Source of the DNA: an uncultured Blautia sp.
GTDB taxonomy: Bacteria > Bacillota > Clostridia > Lachnospirales > Lachnospiraceae
DNA: 20,445 nt
Direction: 5' to 3'
Assembly (NCBI GenBank): GCA_900765525.1
Contig: CAAFRY010000308.1
Coordinates: 1-20,445, forward strand
A model generated the notes under the pieces. That model ran no database searches. It saw only the letters and a program-made list of their open reading frames with translations, and was not told where the DNA came from. Position numbers and translations under genes: made by a program. Positions 1 through 6,841 of the stretch are shown here, piece after piece (positions within the stretch are counted from its first letter, which is position 1; each line of letters opens with the position of its first letter).

Positions 1-110
1 ATTTCCATCTGCTGCGTTGTCGTCAATCGACGTAGCCACCGCTACGCCTCATTCCTCCGCCTTGCAGAATGAAAATTCATTCTACGTCGTTATGCGGAAA
101 ATGAACGTGC
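1..110. repeat. Partial hairpin-rich intergenic repeat, cut by window edge
   Basis: No coding capacity is visible. The stretch holds the small hairpin CGTAGC-cacc-GCTACG (31-46) and a perfect 8-bp palindrome AGAATGAA-aa-TTCATTCT (66-83). Its core, CTGCGTT followed by TCAATCG-CGTA and TACGCC, matches the reverse complement of the centre of the element at 10883-11044, so the two look like members of one dispersed family. The left end lies outside the window. It sits directly behind the stop codon of the methyltransferase gene at 118-885, so it may also act as that gene's 3' end. The family assignment rests only on comparison of these two copies. Confidence 0.5.
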
Positions 111-117
111 CAGTACA

Positions 118-885
118 CTAGGCGGAAACCTTCCCTTTCTCTCTGGCCAGGATATAAATTCTCTGATTGTCCTCCCCGACCGCCTCCCGGGTGAAAGCCT
201 TATAAGCAGTCACAAACTCCATTCCCGCATCCTCCAACAATTCTTTTATTTCCTGCAGGCTGTAGGCTCTCTGAAAATGGGTCTCCTCGTATTTCCGGTA
301 AAGAATTTCCCCATCTCTGTCCTCCGGGATAAAAAGAGCCAAATCATACTGGTTTATCTTCTCTTCCTCATCATAATAATTATCCCAGATAAAGCTTGCG
401 TCCTCCCGGTTTTCTGCAATGGTACTCTCTCCCAGTATTTCCTTATATTTATACTCTGTATTCAAGTCAAAAATAAAAAGCCCTCCCGGGTCCAGATAAT
501 TATTCACAAGACGGAATACTTCCAGAAGGTCTTCCTCTTCTGTGATATAATTCATACTGTCACATACAGAAACCACCGCCGCCACAGTACCGTACAATTC
601 AAATTCCCGCATATCCTGAAGAAGGTAAAGAATGTCCTCTCTGCCCTCCTGTTTCTCCATGGCAATCTCCAGCATGTCCATGGAATTGTCCACGCCAATC
701 ATATCATAGCCGGCCTGAGACAAAAGTCTTGTCATATTTCCTGTGCCGCAGCCCAGCTCCAGCACTAATCCTTCCTTTACTCCATTTTCCCTCAGAAGCC
801 CGGTAAGATACCGGCACCATTCCCGGTAGGGGATATTATCCATAAACAGGTCATAGACTCTTGCGAAGCTTTCATAAGAACCCAT
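118..885 (-). CDS. Class I SAM-dependent methyltransferase
   Basis: A 255-residue cytosolic protein of the Rossmann-fold methyltransferase class that transfers a methyl group from S-adenosylmethionine. Motif I is clear as LELGCGTGN at residues 42-50, followed by the acidic strand-2 segment GVDNSMDML near 64-72 that normally contacts the SAM ribose. The C-terminal half resembles the extra strand region of small UbiE/Methyltransf_25-type enzymes. The start is set by AAAAAGGAGG eight bases before ATG. The length is normal for the class. A consensus-like promoter lies just upstream at 927-955, so it is probably monocistronic. The substrate cannot be read from the sequence; a ubiquinone or menaquinone role is not implied by the neighbours. 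Confidence 0.88.
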   Translation of the reverse strand: MGSYESFARVYDLFMDNIPYREWCRYLTGLLRENGVKEGLVLELGCGTGNMTRLLSQAGYDMIGVDNSMDMLEIAMEKQEGREDILYLLQDMREFELYGTVAAVVSVCDSMNYITEEEDLLEVFRLVNNYLDPGGLFIFDLNTEYKYKEILGESTIAENREDASFIWDNYYDEEEKINQYDLALFIPEDRDGEILYRKYEETHFQRAYSLQEIKELLEDAGMEFVTAYKAFTREAVGEDNQRIYILAREKGKVSA

Positions 886-926
886 GGTCCGCCTCCTTTT
901 TTTCTAATGCACTTAGATTCTTCCTA

Positions 927-955
927 ATACTACCATGAAAAGAAAGGCCTTGCAA
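927..955 (-). promoter_or_regulatory. Probable sigma-A promoter of the methyltransferase gene
   Basis: On the minus strand TTGCAA (950-955) and TAGTAT (927-932) are separated by exactly 17 bases, and lie about 40 bases before the ATG at 885. This is a by-eye assignment. Confidence 0.5.
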
Positions 956-981
956 GACAGGGGGTTTTCAAAATTTGCAGC

Positions 982-1038
982 AAAAACACCTCCCCAACAG
1001 ATATGTTATCTCCCATATCTGTCAGGGGAGGTGTTTTT
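982..1038. terminator. Strong bidirectional rho-independent terminator
   Basis: A near-perfect 57-base hairpin: outer arms AAAAACACCTCCCC (982-995) and GGGGAGGTGTTTTT (1025-1038), inner arms ACAGATATG (997-1005) and CATATCTGT (1014-1022). Both strands end in a run of five T. It lies between two minus-strand genes, so its main job is probably to end transcripts of the small gene at 1220-1564 before the methyltransferase promoter. Confidence 0.85.
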
Positions 1039-1062
1039 CAGGTATATCCCTTATGAAGTCAA

Positions 1063-1174
1063 ATACCCCGATGCAAGCATGCGGGGCATCAATCTAGCGG
1101 CGATGCAAGCATCGGGGTATTAGACCCTTGCGGCAGGTCTACGTTCCACTTCGGTCGTTGCTCGCAGGAATAAA
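1063..1174. repeat. Nested hairpin repeat between genes
   Basis: Together with the terminator this fills the non-coding gap 886-1219. ATACCCCGATGC (1063-1074) is inverted at GCATCGGGGTAT (1109-1120), and a second palindrome CGATGC-aa-GCATCG (1101-1114) is nested inside the right arm. A further hairpin TAGACC...GGTCTA (1121-1141) follows, and the stretch ends with GCAGGAATAAA (1164-1174). A TAGAC hairpin followed by a C/G-rich spacer and the same GCAGGAATAAA also occurs at 4599-4644, which suggests a second small repeat family. The function is unknown. Confidence 0.55.
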
Positions 1175-1219
1175 GGAAGTGTGAAGCTATCACCTTGTTT
1201 TTATTCTCTTTCTCCTTTC

Positions 1220-1564
1220 TTACCTCACCGGCTCATATCCAAGCTCTGCTTCCTGGTCTGTGGCTTCGATTTTAAAAATCACCGGGCGCAGTCCGTCGTT
1301 ACAGCTGCAAATGGCAACCCCTGGTTCTCCAATCCAATCCCCATGATAAAAAAGCGTTTCCCCCATTCCATGGGAAAGGGCAAATACATACTGATAAATT
1401 GCCTTCCAGGCTTCATCACAAAAACCTTCCGGTTTTGCATAATCTGCGTAAAAGACCTGCCCCTCCCTCATCATCGGACAGGCGTCCAACCCCGGAACCC
1501 CATATTCCTTTGCCAGTTCCTTGTCTAAAGTTGTCTTTAAAATTGTAATCCTGCATTTTTTCAT
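1220..1564 (-). CDS. TIGR04076 family small protein
   Basis: A 114-residue soluble protein that I recognise as the TIGR04076 family, widespread in anaerobes and without an established biochemical function. The family signature is visible: a start of the form MKKCRITILKTTLDKELAKEY, then the conserved CPMMREGQVF, GFCDEAWKAIY and an HGMG segment before the C-terminal strand. Cysteines fall in the CPMM, GFCDEAW and CSCNDG segments. The length is normal for the family. It is transcribed away from a Crp/Fnr-type regulator at 1645, and the 80-base gap carries a palindrome, so control by that regulator is a reasonable inference. Its transcript should end at the hairpin at 982-1038. Confidence 0.85.
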   Translation of the reverse strand: MKKCRITILKTTLDKELAKEYGVPGLDACPMMREGQVFYADYAKPEGFCDEAWKAIYQYVFALSHGMGETLFYHGDWIGEPGVAICSCNDGLRPVIFKIEATDQEAELGYEPVR

Positions 1565-1565
1565 T

Positions 1566-1609
1566 TTGATTTTTCCTTTCTGCCTGTGCTATGATAAAAA
1601 CAGTTATCA
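1566..1609 (+). promoter_or_regulatory. Crp/Fnr-type operator palindrome over a candidate promoter
   Basis: TGATAA (1592-1597) and TTATCA (1604-1609) form a perfect inverted repeat with a 6-base spacer, the geometry of Crp/Fnr sites. It overlaps a candidate plus-strand promoter, TTGATT (1566-1571) with an 18-base spacer to TATGAT (1590-1595), the latter with the extended TGC in front. The site sits between the divergent genes at 1220-1564 and 1645-2325. Binding is inferred. Confidence 0.55.
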
Positions 1610-1644
1610 AAGAGACTATCATCCTGGAAAGGAGGGCAGTTTTA

Positions 1645-2325
1645 ATGCTGATTCCCCGCTATTATTTTTCCAACGATTATACGGATTTTTACCAGTTTTT
1701 CCTTACTCGTCCTCATATCCGCAAAACCTTTAAGCGAAACCAGTATCTGTGGAATCCCGGAGAACATGTAAATCAGGTCTACTATATTATTTCAGGCGTT
1801 GCCCAGACCTCCATCCTTCATGAGAACGGCTCCCGGAAAATCTGCTCCCTCCACAGCCAGGGTACGGTTTTCCCCGGCTGTCACCAGGCAGCTTTCAAAA
1901 TCGAGCATTCCATTATCACCACTGCCCTCTCGTCTATGGAAACACTGTGTTTCACCAACGAAGAGTTTCTTAAAATGCTCTGTGACAATCAAAAGCTGAT
2001 GCTCCGGACCTTGGACTGGTACGCCGCCTATATCAATCTTTTGCTTTACGAAAGCGCCCACCAGGATTACAACAGCTCTTTTATCAAGCTATGCAATCTT
2101 CTGTACCTGTTTTCTCAGAATTCACCGGATGGAAAAAGCAGTCCTATTATCCATCTGACTCAGGAAAACATTGCAGAAATCCTTACCGTCACAAGAGTAA
2201 ATGCTGCACGGAATCTGTCCCGGCTGCGGGCCGAAGGCATTATCGCCTCTCACCGTAAATGGCTGGAAATTCTGGATTTGCAGGCTCTGGAAGCTTACTG
2301 CTCCCAGGAAACCTTAAAAAACTGA
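1645..2325 (+). CDS. Crp/Fnr family transcriptional regulator
   Basis: A 226-residue DNA-binding regulator. Residues about 20-120 form a cyclic-nucleotide-binding-type beta-barrel (NQYLWNPGE, YYIISGVAQTS, GTVFPG), and a winged helix-turn-helix follows near residues 165-215 (LTQENIAEILTVTRVNAARNL...LRAEGII). The N-terminal and central cysteine cluster that holds the iron-sulfur centre of true FNR is not seen, so an oxygen-sensing cluster is unlikely. The open frame extends 18 codons upstream, but AAGGAGG at 1629-1635 lies nine bases before the ATG at 1645, which fixes the start. It is divergent from the TIGR04076 gene, with a matching palindrome between them. The signal it senses is unknown. 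Confidence 0.88.
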   Translation: MLIPRYYFSNDYTDFYQFFLTRPHIRKTFKRNQYLWNPGEHVNQVYYIISGVAQTSILHENGSRKICSLHSQGTVFPGCHQAAFKIEHSIITTALSSMETLCFTNEEFLKMLCDNQKLMLRTLDWYAAYINLLLYESAHQDYNSSFIKLCNLLYLFSQNSPDGKSSPIIHLTQENIAEILTVTRVNAARNLSRLRAEGIIASHRKWLEILDLQALEAYCSQETLKN

Positions 2326-2548
2326 TTTTACTGTCCCTGTACTGCGCCATAGCCTTGGCTCATGTAGTGGCTGCCGCATAAAATGTATAAATATTCCTAA
2401 TATATGTTTAATGCAAAGCCCCATCTGTTTTTTTCATTTTATCGAAAGCTTGGAACATTTTCTGTATACCAGTTTACAGAAAAGAAAAAGGAGTCAATAG
2501 ACAGAACAATATTCTAGGAAAAATCTTTACAAAACAGGAGTGATTACT

Positions 2549-3010
2549 ATGAACTATGAACTGACATGTTTATCTCAAAAACCAGAGCTTCTTACTGCTG
2601 CGGCTCACTGGTTTCATGAAAAATGGGGGATTCCATTGGAAGAATATCAAAAAAGCATGGAAGAATGTTTACAGGCAAATTCCCCGGTTCCCCAATGGTA
2701 TCTGGCCTTGAAGGGCACAGAAATCCTTGGAGGTATGGGCGTAATTGAAAATGATTTTCACAATCGAAAGGATTTGGCCCCCAATGTCTGCGCCGTATAC
2801 ACAGAGGAAGCCTACCGGAACCAGGGCATTGCCAAAGCGCTTTTACATTATCTGTGCCAGGATATGGCCCAGAAAGGAATACACACCTTATATCTGCTTA
2901 CAGACCACACTGCTTTTTACGAGCGCTGCGGCTGGAAATTTCTCTGTATGGTCCAGGGAGACGGTGATTCCCAATTATCAAGAATGTACATTCACGAAAG
3001 CTCCCTTTAG
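2549..3010 (+). CDS. GNAT family N-acetyltransferase
   Basis: A 153-residue GCN5-related acetyltransferase, which uses acetyl-CoA to acetylate an amine on an unidentified substrate. Motif A is seen as VCAVYTEEAYRNQGIAKALL near residues 82-101, with the acetyl-CoA pyrophosphate loop RNQGIA, followed by motif B around LYLLTDHTAFYERCGW. A GTG at 2540 could extend the frame, but AGGAG at 2536-2540 overlaps it and is eight bases from the ATG at 2549, so the ATG is preferred. The gene is followed after 28 bases by a 2H phosphoesterase gene on the same strand, so the two are probably co-transcribed. The 220 bases upstream contain no gene and no clear terminator. Confidence 0.87.
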   Translation: MNYELTCLSQKPELLTAAAHWFHEKWGIPLEEYQKSMEECLQANSPVPQWYLALKGTEILGGMGVIENDFHNRKDLAPNVCAVYTEEAYRNQGIAKALLHYLCQDMAQKGIHTLYLLTDHTAFYERCGWKFLCMVQGDGDSQLSRMYIHESSL

Positions 3011-3038
3011 TACATTACAGAAATGGAGGAAAAATTCT

Positions 3039-3554
3039 ATGGTGTATAGAACAATTCTGATATTCCCTAAATTTGAAAATGTGGAACTCCTTTCCCTTAT
3101 CCGTTCAAAGTATGACCCTATTGCGTCCTTGATAAGGCCTCATATTACATTGGTATTCCCTTTTCAATCTGCTTTATCGGATGAAATGCTAGTTAAACTT
3201 ATCGAAAAACAAACTGCGGATTTTTCTCCCTTTGATGCCCATTTTGCAGGTATCACCATGCAAAAGGATTCTTTTGGAAATTATCTCTTTTTAAACGTAA
3301 ACCAGGGGAAGGAAACCCTGATAGAGCTTCATGACCGCCTATATGACAGCGAATTACAACCTTTTGCTTCCACTGCACCCTATATTCCTCACATAACCCT
3401 TGGAAAGCTGGACACCTGCGAAGCTCTTTTTCAGGCTTATGAAGCTGTGAAAGACCTTCCTCTGTCTTTGGAAACAAAAATAGATACCCTCAGTGTAGAG
3501 AAAATCGGCCCCAAGGGAGAATCCATCTTAATCCTGGAAAAAAAGCTGGGTTAA
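3039..3554 (+). CDS. 2H phosphoesterase / 2'-5' RNA ligase-like protein
   Basis: A 171-residue soluble protein of the 2H phosphoesterase superfamily, which includes the LigT and YjcG enzymes acting on 2',3'-cyclic or 2'-5' phosphodiester bonds. The two catalytic HxT/S motifs are present, both as HITL: one near residue 35 (RPHITLVF) and one near residue 115 (IPHITLGK). The open frame runs back to 2745 in an overlap with the GNAT gene, but GGAGGA at 3025-3030 lies eight bases before the ATG at 3039, giving the family's usual length. It is probably co-transcribed with the acetyltransferase upstream. The substrate is unknown. Its 3' end is convergent with the TetR gene, and no clear terminator lies between them. 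Confidence 0.85.
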   Translation: MVYRTILIFPKFENVELLSLIRSKYDPIASLIRPHITLVFPFQSALSDEMLVKLIEKQTADFSPFDAHFAGITMQKDSFGNYLFLNVNQGKETLIELHDRLYDSELQPFASTAPYIPHITLGKLDTCEALFQAYEAVKDLPLSLETKIDTLSVEKIGPKGESILILEKKLG

Positions 3555-3601
3555 GCTTTTCTGGTGGAGAAGCAATAAAGACCGGGTTTCTTCAACATGT
3601 C

Positions 3602-4186
3602 TTATGCATAAAATTCAGGAAACGTTTCTTTTACAATAGTTGTCATATATTGAATCATAAGTTCTTTCTGCTTTATATCATGGGATAGCATTGGATATTT
3701 GATTATAATTGACAGCATACCTGTAATCAAAAATTCGATTTTCATATCATTCTCAAGGCATGGGACCAATTTTCCCACCTTATATATTTGTGTCTTAAAT
3801 GCATCGATAAAGCAACTGGGGTAATTATCGGAAAACTTAATATTTTTTTCGGACAATATTTTTCGCTGGGCTGGTGTTAAAGAAACTGTAAACTGACTAT
3901 TTTGTGCAAACATAAACGTGCGGACAAATGTTTCTGGTGCAGTAAACAAATCCGGATATGGGTTAAAGCTCTCTGCTATTTTATTGGCAACTTCTTCTAC
4001 TAACCGATTATACAAATCGTATATATCTAAATAGTGTAGATAAAAAGTTCCCTTACTTATCTCCGCCCTCTCTGCTAATTCTGTAACTGTAATTTTATTG
4101 ACTGGTTTCATCATAATCAGTTCCATAAACGCCTCTTTAATTGAACGGCGTGTTTTTATAATCCGTAAATCTGTCTTCTGGTTCAT
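3602..4186 (-). CDS. TetR/AcrR family transcriptional regulator
   Basis: A 194-residue dimeric repressor. The N-terminal helix-turn-helix occupies residues about 10-60, with the typical ITVTELAERAEISKGTFYLHY segment broken over helices 2-3 and a tyrosine-rich exit. The remaining helical domain should bind a small ligand and resembles the C-terminal domains found in many Firmicutes TetR proteins. The ATG at 4186 is preceded by GAGGGAGAG. The gene is divergent from a 56-codon ORF, and a 21-bp near-palindrome lies between them over the -35 box of the small gene. No transporter is next to it, so the small protein is its best candidate target. AT content is higher than in the neighbouring genes. 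Confidence 0.87.
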   Translation of the reverse strand: MNQKTDLRIIKTRRSIKEAFMELIMMKPVNKITVTELAERAEISKGTFYLHYLDIYDLYNRLVEEVANKIAESFNPYPDLFTAPETFVRTFMFAQNSQFTVSLTPAQRKILSEKNIKFSDNYPSCFIDAFKTQIYKVGKLVPCLENDMKIEFLITGMLSIIIKYPMLSHDIKQKELMIQYMTTIVKETFPEFYA

Positions 4187-4247
4187 CTCTCTCCCTCAGA
4201 AAATAGACCATTTCTTATGAATGTCTATTTATTATCTATCACTAATA

Positions 4248-4284
4248 GTCGATTATTGAATAATAGACGCTAGTCTTTTATAAT
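4248..4284 (+). promoter_or_regulatory. Operator-overlapped promoter of the 56-codon gene
   Basis: A 21-bp near-palindrome spans 4248-4268, with arms GTCGATTATT and AATAATAGAC around a central G; one base pair per arm breaks symmetry. It contains the -35 box TTGAAT (4256-4261), which is 17 bases from a perfect TATAAT (4279-4284). A partial third copy of the half-site, GTCTATTTATT, occurs at 4223-4233. This fits repression by the divergent TetR protein. Confidence 0.65.
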
Positions 4285-4363
4285 CATAGCATGAAGTAAG
4301 CAATGATTCAACTTATGTGCCATATAGCACATTTCAAATTATTTAGTAGAAAGGAGTACAGCA

Positions 4364-4534
4364 ATGGACAAATATAGCGCCGGACACCTGGTTTATGCTA
4401 AATTAGGAACTCTCTCTGTGGTAGGCACTGTGGTTTACCGAGACCCTAAAACCGGAAAATATCTTATTCGTTTCAGCAATGTACAGCAGAACTGGTATTC
4501 TGAAGATGAATTAACCCCGTATAAACAAGATTAA
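4364..4534 (+). CDS. Small 56-residue protein, function unknown
   Basis: A short ORF with a good AAGGAG ribosome binding site at 4351-4356, eight bases from the ATG. The product begins MDKYSAGHLVYAKLG and ends ELTPYKQD. It has no membrane segment or signal peptide. Alternating hydrophobic residues with glycine and proline turns (VVGTVVYRDPKTGKYLIRF) suggest a single small beta-barrel of SH3-like type, which is inference. The strong promoter and the operator at 4248-4284 support it as a real, TetR-regulated gene. I do not recognise the family. Candidate roles include a small binding or adaptor protein, but nothing in the window specifies a partner. Confidence 0.7.
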   Translation: MDKYSAGHLVYAKLGTLSVVGTVVYRDPKTGKYLIRFSNVQQNWYSEDELTPYKQD

Positions 4535-4561
4535 GATTGTAAAACCTATATATCTAAAAAC

Positions 4562-4679
4562 GCTGCCCCATGAAACGACACAGACTGCGGCCGCCAAATA
4601 GACATGTGAGCATGTCCGCTTGGCTCGCTGGCTGCAGGAATAAAATGAAATATCCATAAATTTCGTTTCATGGGACAGC
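4562..4679. repeat. Inverted repeat enclosing a hairpin repeat; probable terminator
   Basis: GCTGCCCCATGAAACGA (4562-4578) is inverted at TCGTTTCATGGGACAGC (4663-4679) with one mismatch, enclosing 84 bases. Inside are GACATG-tgag-CATGTC (4601-4616) and GCAGGAATAAA (4634-4644), shared with 1164-1174. On the minus strand the second arm is followed by GTTTTTAG, so the structure can terminate the exporter/acetyltransferase operon that ends at 4696. On the plus strand it is followed by CTCTTTATTATCTTTT after the small gene. It may be a repeat inserted into a terminator. Confidence 0.6.
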
Positions 4680-4695
4680 CTCTTTATTATCTTTT

Positions 4696-5325
4696 CTATT
4701 TCTTTTCTCTCAGCCTTTTTTCTTCTTCTAAATCCCAGGCTTCTATTTTTCTGTCTTTATAATAATACTCTAAATCCCTCTCATCAATCTTCCGTATTAC
4801 CCTGCAGGGATTTCCTGCTGCCACGGAATTTTCAGGAACATCACGGAGAACCACGCTTCCGGCTCCTATCACTGTATTATCTCCAATAGTAACCCCCGGA
4901 CAAATGGTAACATTAGCTCCTATCCAGCAATTATTCCCTATTTTCACATGGTCGGTATACATATATTCTCTCATCTCCGGATTGATGGGATGCCCTACTG
5001 TGGCAATAGTCACAGCCGGTCCAAACATCACCTTGTCCCCTATTTCAATCAGGCCGTCGTCAATAAAATTACAGTTCATGTTAATGTAAGTCCCTTGTCC
5101 CAAGGTAATATGCCGTCCATAGCAAAAATAAAAGGGAGGTTCTATCCAGGCCTTTGTCTCCTGGCCGAAAACATCATTCATCAGCTCCGCCCTTTTCTCC
5201 ATATCTTCCGGCGAGCACTGGTTAAAGGCTTTCATTCTTTTCTTTGCTTCCAGTCTCTCTTGGGGCAGTCCCTCACATTCATCTGTAAATAATCTCCCCT
5301 TCATGATTCTGTCTCTCATTGTCAT
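4696..5325 (-). CDS. Maltose/galactoside-type O-acetyltransferase
   Basis: A 209-residue trimeric left-handed beta-helix enzyme that acetylates a hydroxyl of a sugar using acetyl-CoA, close to the Maa/LacA/NodL group. The N-terminal Mac domain is seen as MRDRIMKGRLFTDEC...LPQERLEAKKRMKAFN, and hexapeptide repeats run from about residue 75 to 185 (IEIGDKVMFGPAVTIAT, KIGNNCWIGANVTICPGVTIG, NTVIGAGSVVLRDVP). The catalytic histidine is expected in TVGHPINP. The frame is open for 19 more codons, but those overlap the end of the exporter gene; AGGAGG eight bases before ATG at 5325 gives the normal family length. It follows the MATE gene by 17 bases, so they form one operon. Confidence 0.88.
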   Translation of the reverse strand: MTMRDRIMKGRLFTDECEGLPQERLEAKKRMKAFNQCSPEDMEKRAELMNDVFGQETKAWIEPPFYFCYGRHITLGQGTYINMNCNFIDDGLIEIGDKVMFGPAVTIATVGHPINPEMREYMYTDHVKIGNNCWIGANVTICPGVTIGDNTVIGAGSVVLRDVPENSVAAGNPCRVIRKIDERDLEYYYKDRKIEAWDLEEEKRLREKK

Positions 5326-5342
5326 AGCATTTTCCTCCTCTT

Positions 5343-6695
5343 TTACCTCTTGTCTCTGTTGACTGTTAAATCTTTTAGCCATATATACTTTTTATAATGC
5401 CTGTAAACCGCAGGCAGCTTCACCATTTCATCTAAATTCACAATGAAATACACCAACAGCACAGGCCATTGGAACACAAAAGCCCCTAAAAGTCCAATGG
5501 GTACAGTAAAGCACCACAGGGTAACGGCGTCACACAAAAATCCAAATTTCGAATCTCCTCCTGCACAGAAAATTCCTGCAACGGTAGTTCCGTTCACAAA
5601 TTTTCCCACCATATAAAAAGCACACATCACCAGCATCCATCTCAGGTATTCTTCCGACTGTGGAGATAAATCTGTTACCACCAGAACCAAAGGGCTCAGG
5701 GCCAGTAAGAAAACTCCTGAACACAGGCCGCTTTTCACCGCTATCCCACACAGCCTGCTGCCATACTGCTTGGCTGTTTCCAGATTTCCGGCTCCCAACT
5801 CATTTCCCACCAGAATACTTCCCCCGTTTCCAATGCCATGAGCCAGGCTGGTAATCAGATTTTTTACGATATTGGCAATTGAATTAGCCGCTACTGCATC
5901 AGAACCCAGATGCCCCATGATTACTGAATACATGGTAAATCCTCCGCCCCAGACAAGCTCATTTCCCAGTACAGGAAGAGTATAATGCCAAAAATCTTTC
6001 CGCAGCGCCTTGTCCGGATGAAAAATATAACAGAATCGGATTTTAATCCTATCCTTCTTAGCCAGCTCAGCCAGAACCCACAGTAGCTCTATGACCCGGG
6101 ACAAAGCCGTGGCCATAGCCGCCCCTGCTGCCTCCATCCGGGGCATTCCCAGCAGCCCGTAAATAAAGACTGCATTCAGTACAATATTCAGGAAAGCAGC
6201 CGTAGAACTGATTGTCATACTTTTCCCCGCCAGATTGCTGTTTTTCATAATACACAGATAAATTTGGGATACCCCGCATAGCAGATAGGTAACCCCTGCG
6301 ATTCTTAAATATTCTACGCCATATTCAATAAGAGCCTGCTCAGGCGTAAAAATTTTCATCAACATCTGAGGGAAGAAGACTGCCCCTAAAAAAAACACCA
6401 GAGATACCGCCATGGAAGTTCTCAGCACAATTGCAAGAATCCGCTCAATGGAATCCTTGTCCCCTTTGCCCCAATACTGAGCAGCAAAAATACTGGTGCC
6501 TATAGTCATTGCAGCCAGAAAAAGATTGTATACAAAAGTAACCTGACTGGCCAGGGATACCGCTGACAGTAAATCCTGTCCAATGACTCCCACCATCAGC
6601 GCATCCGATGCACTGACAACTGCCAGCATAAACTGCTGGAAGGTAATGGGCATCACTAAAGCCAATAATTTTTTTCGAAATTCCTTTTTATCCAT
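5343..6695 (-). CDS. MATE family efflux transporter
   Basis: A 450-residue integral membrane protein of the multidrug and toxin extrusion family, an ion-coupled antiporter with 12 expected helices in two six-helix halves. The first helix carries the usual LVMPITFQQFMLAVVSASD and the loop DALMVGVIG. The second half opens near residue 235 with YTLPVLGNELVWGGGFTMYSVIMG, showing the internal duplication. The C-terminus is positively charged, as expected for a cytosolic tail. The ATG at 6695 has a modest AAAGGA site 12 bases away. It is first in an operon with a sugar O-acetyltransferase and divergent from an AraC regulator, so regulation by that protein is likely. The substrate is unknown. Confidence 0.9.
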   Translation of the reverse strand: MDKKEFRKKLLALVMPITFQQFMLAVVSASDALMVGVIGQDLLSAVSLASQVTFVYNLFLAAMTIGTSIFAAQYWGKGDKDSIERILAIVLRTSMAVSLVFFLGAVFFPQMLMKIFTPEQALIEYGVEYLRIAGVTYLLCGVSQIYLCIMKNSNLAGKSMTISSTAAFLNIVLNAVFIYGLLGMPRMEAAGAAMATALSRVIELLWVLAELAKKDRIKIRFCYIFHPDKALRKDFWHYTLPVLGNELVWGGGFTMYSVIMGHLGSDAVAANSIANIVKNLITSLAHGIGNGGSILVGNELGAGNLETAKQYGSRLCGIAVKSGLCSGVFLLALSPLVLVVTDLSPQSEEYLRWMLVMCAFYMVGKFVNGTTVAGIFCAGGDSKFGFLCDAVTLWCFTVPIGLLGAFVFQWPVLLVYFIVNLDEMVKLPAVYRHYKKYIWLKDLTVNRDKR

Positions 6696-6784
6696 TTGTC
6701 TGCTGTATCCTTTCTATGCCCTTTTATTTTACTTCCTTTATTGACGTGCTCCGCATAGGCAGATTATAATTATAAAGTGTAATT

Positions 6785-6817
6785 CGCAGATTTTCTATCG
6801 TATATCTGCGTATATCT
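6785..6817. promoter_or_regulatory. Candidate AraC-type binding site between divergent genes
   Basis: CGTATATCT occurs twice in direct orientation at 6799-6807 and 6809-6817, a 10-base period, and CGCAGAT (6785-6791) is inverted at ATCTGCG (6804-6810). Phased direct repeats are typical of AraC-family sites. It lies in the 146-base gap between the MATE gene and the AraC regulator gene, close to the latter's start. Confidence 0.45.
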
Positions 6818-6841
6818 ATAACAATCCTGCGAGGTTTCTGT

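Noticed and set aside
935..1123. 62-codon plus-strand frame
   Set aside because: It crosses the strong terminator hairpin and the nested repeat, and has no ribosome binding site.
3555..3601. Hairpin GCTTTTCT-ggt-GGAGAAGC as terminator
   Set aside because: The stem relies on G-T pairs and no T-run follows on either strand.
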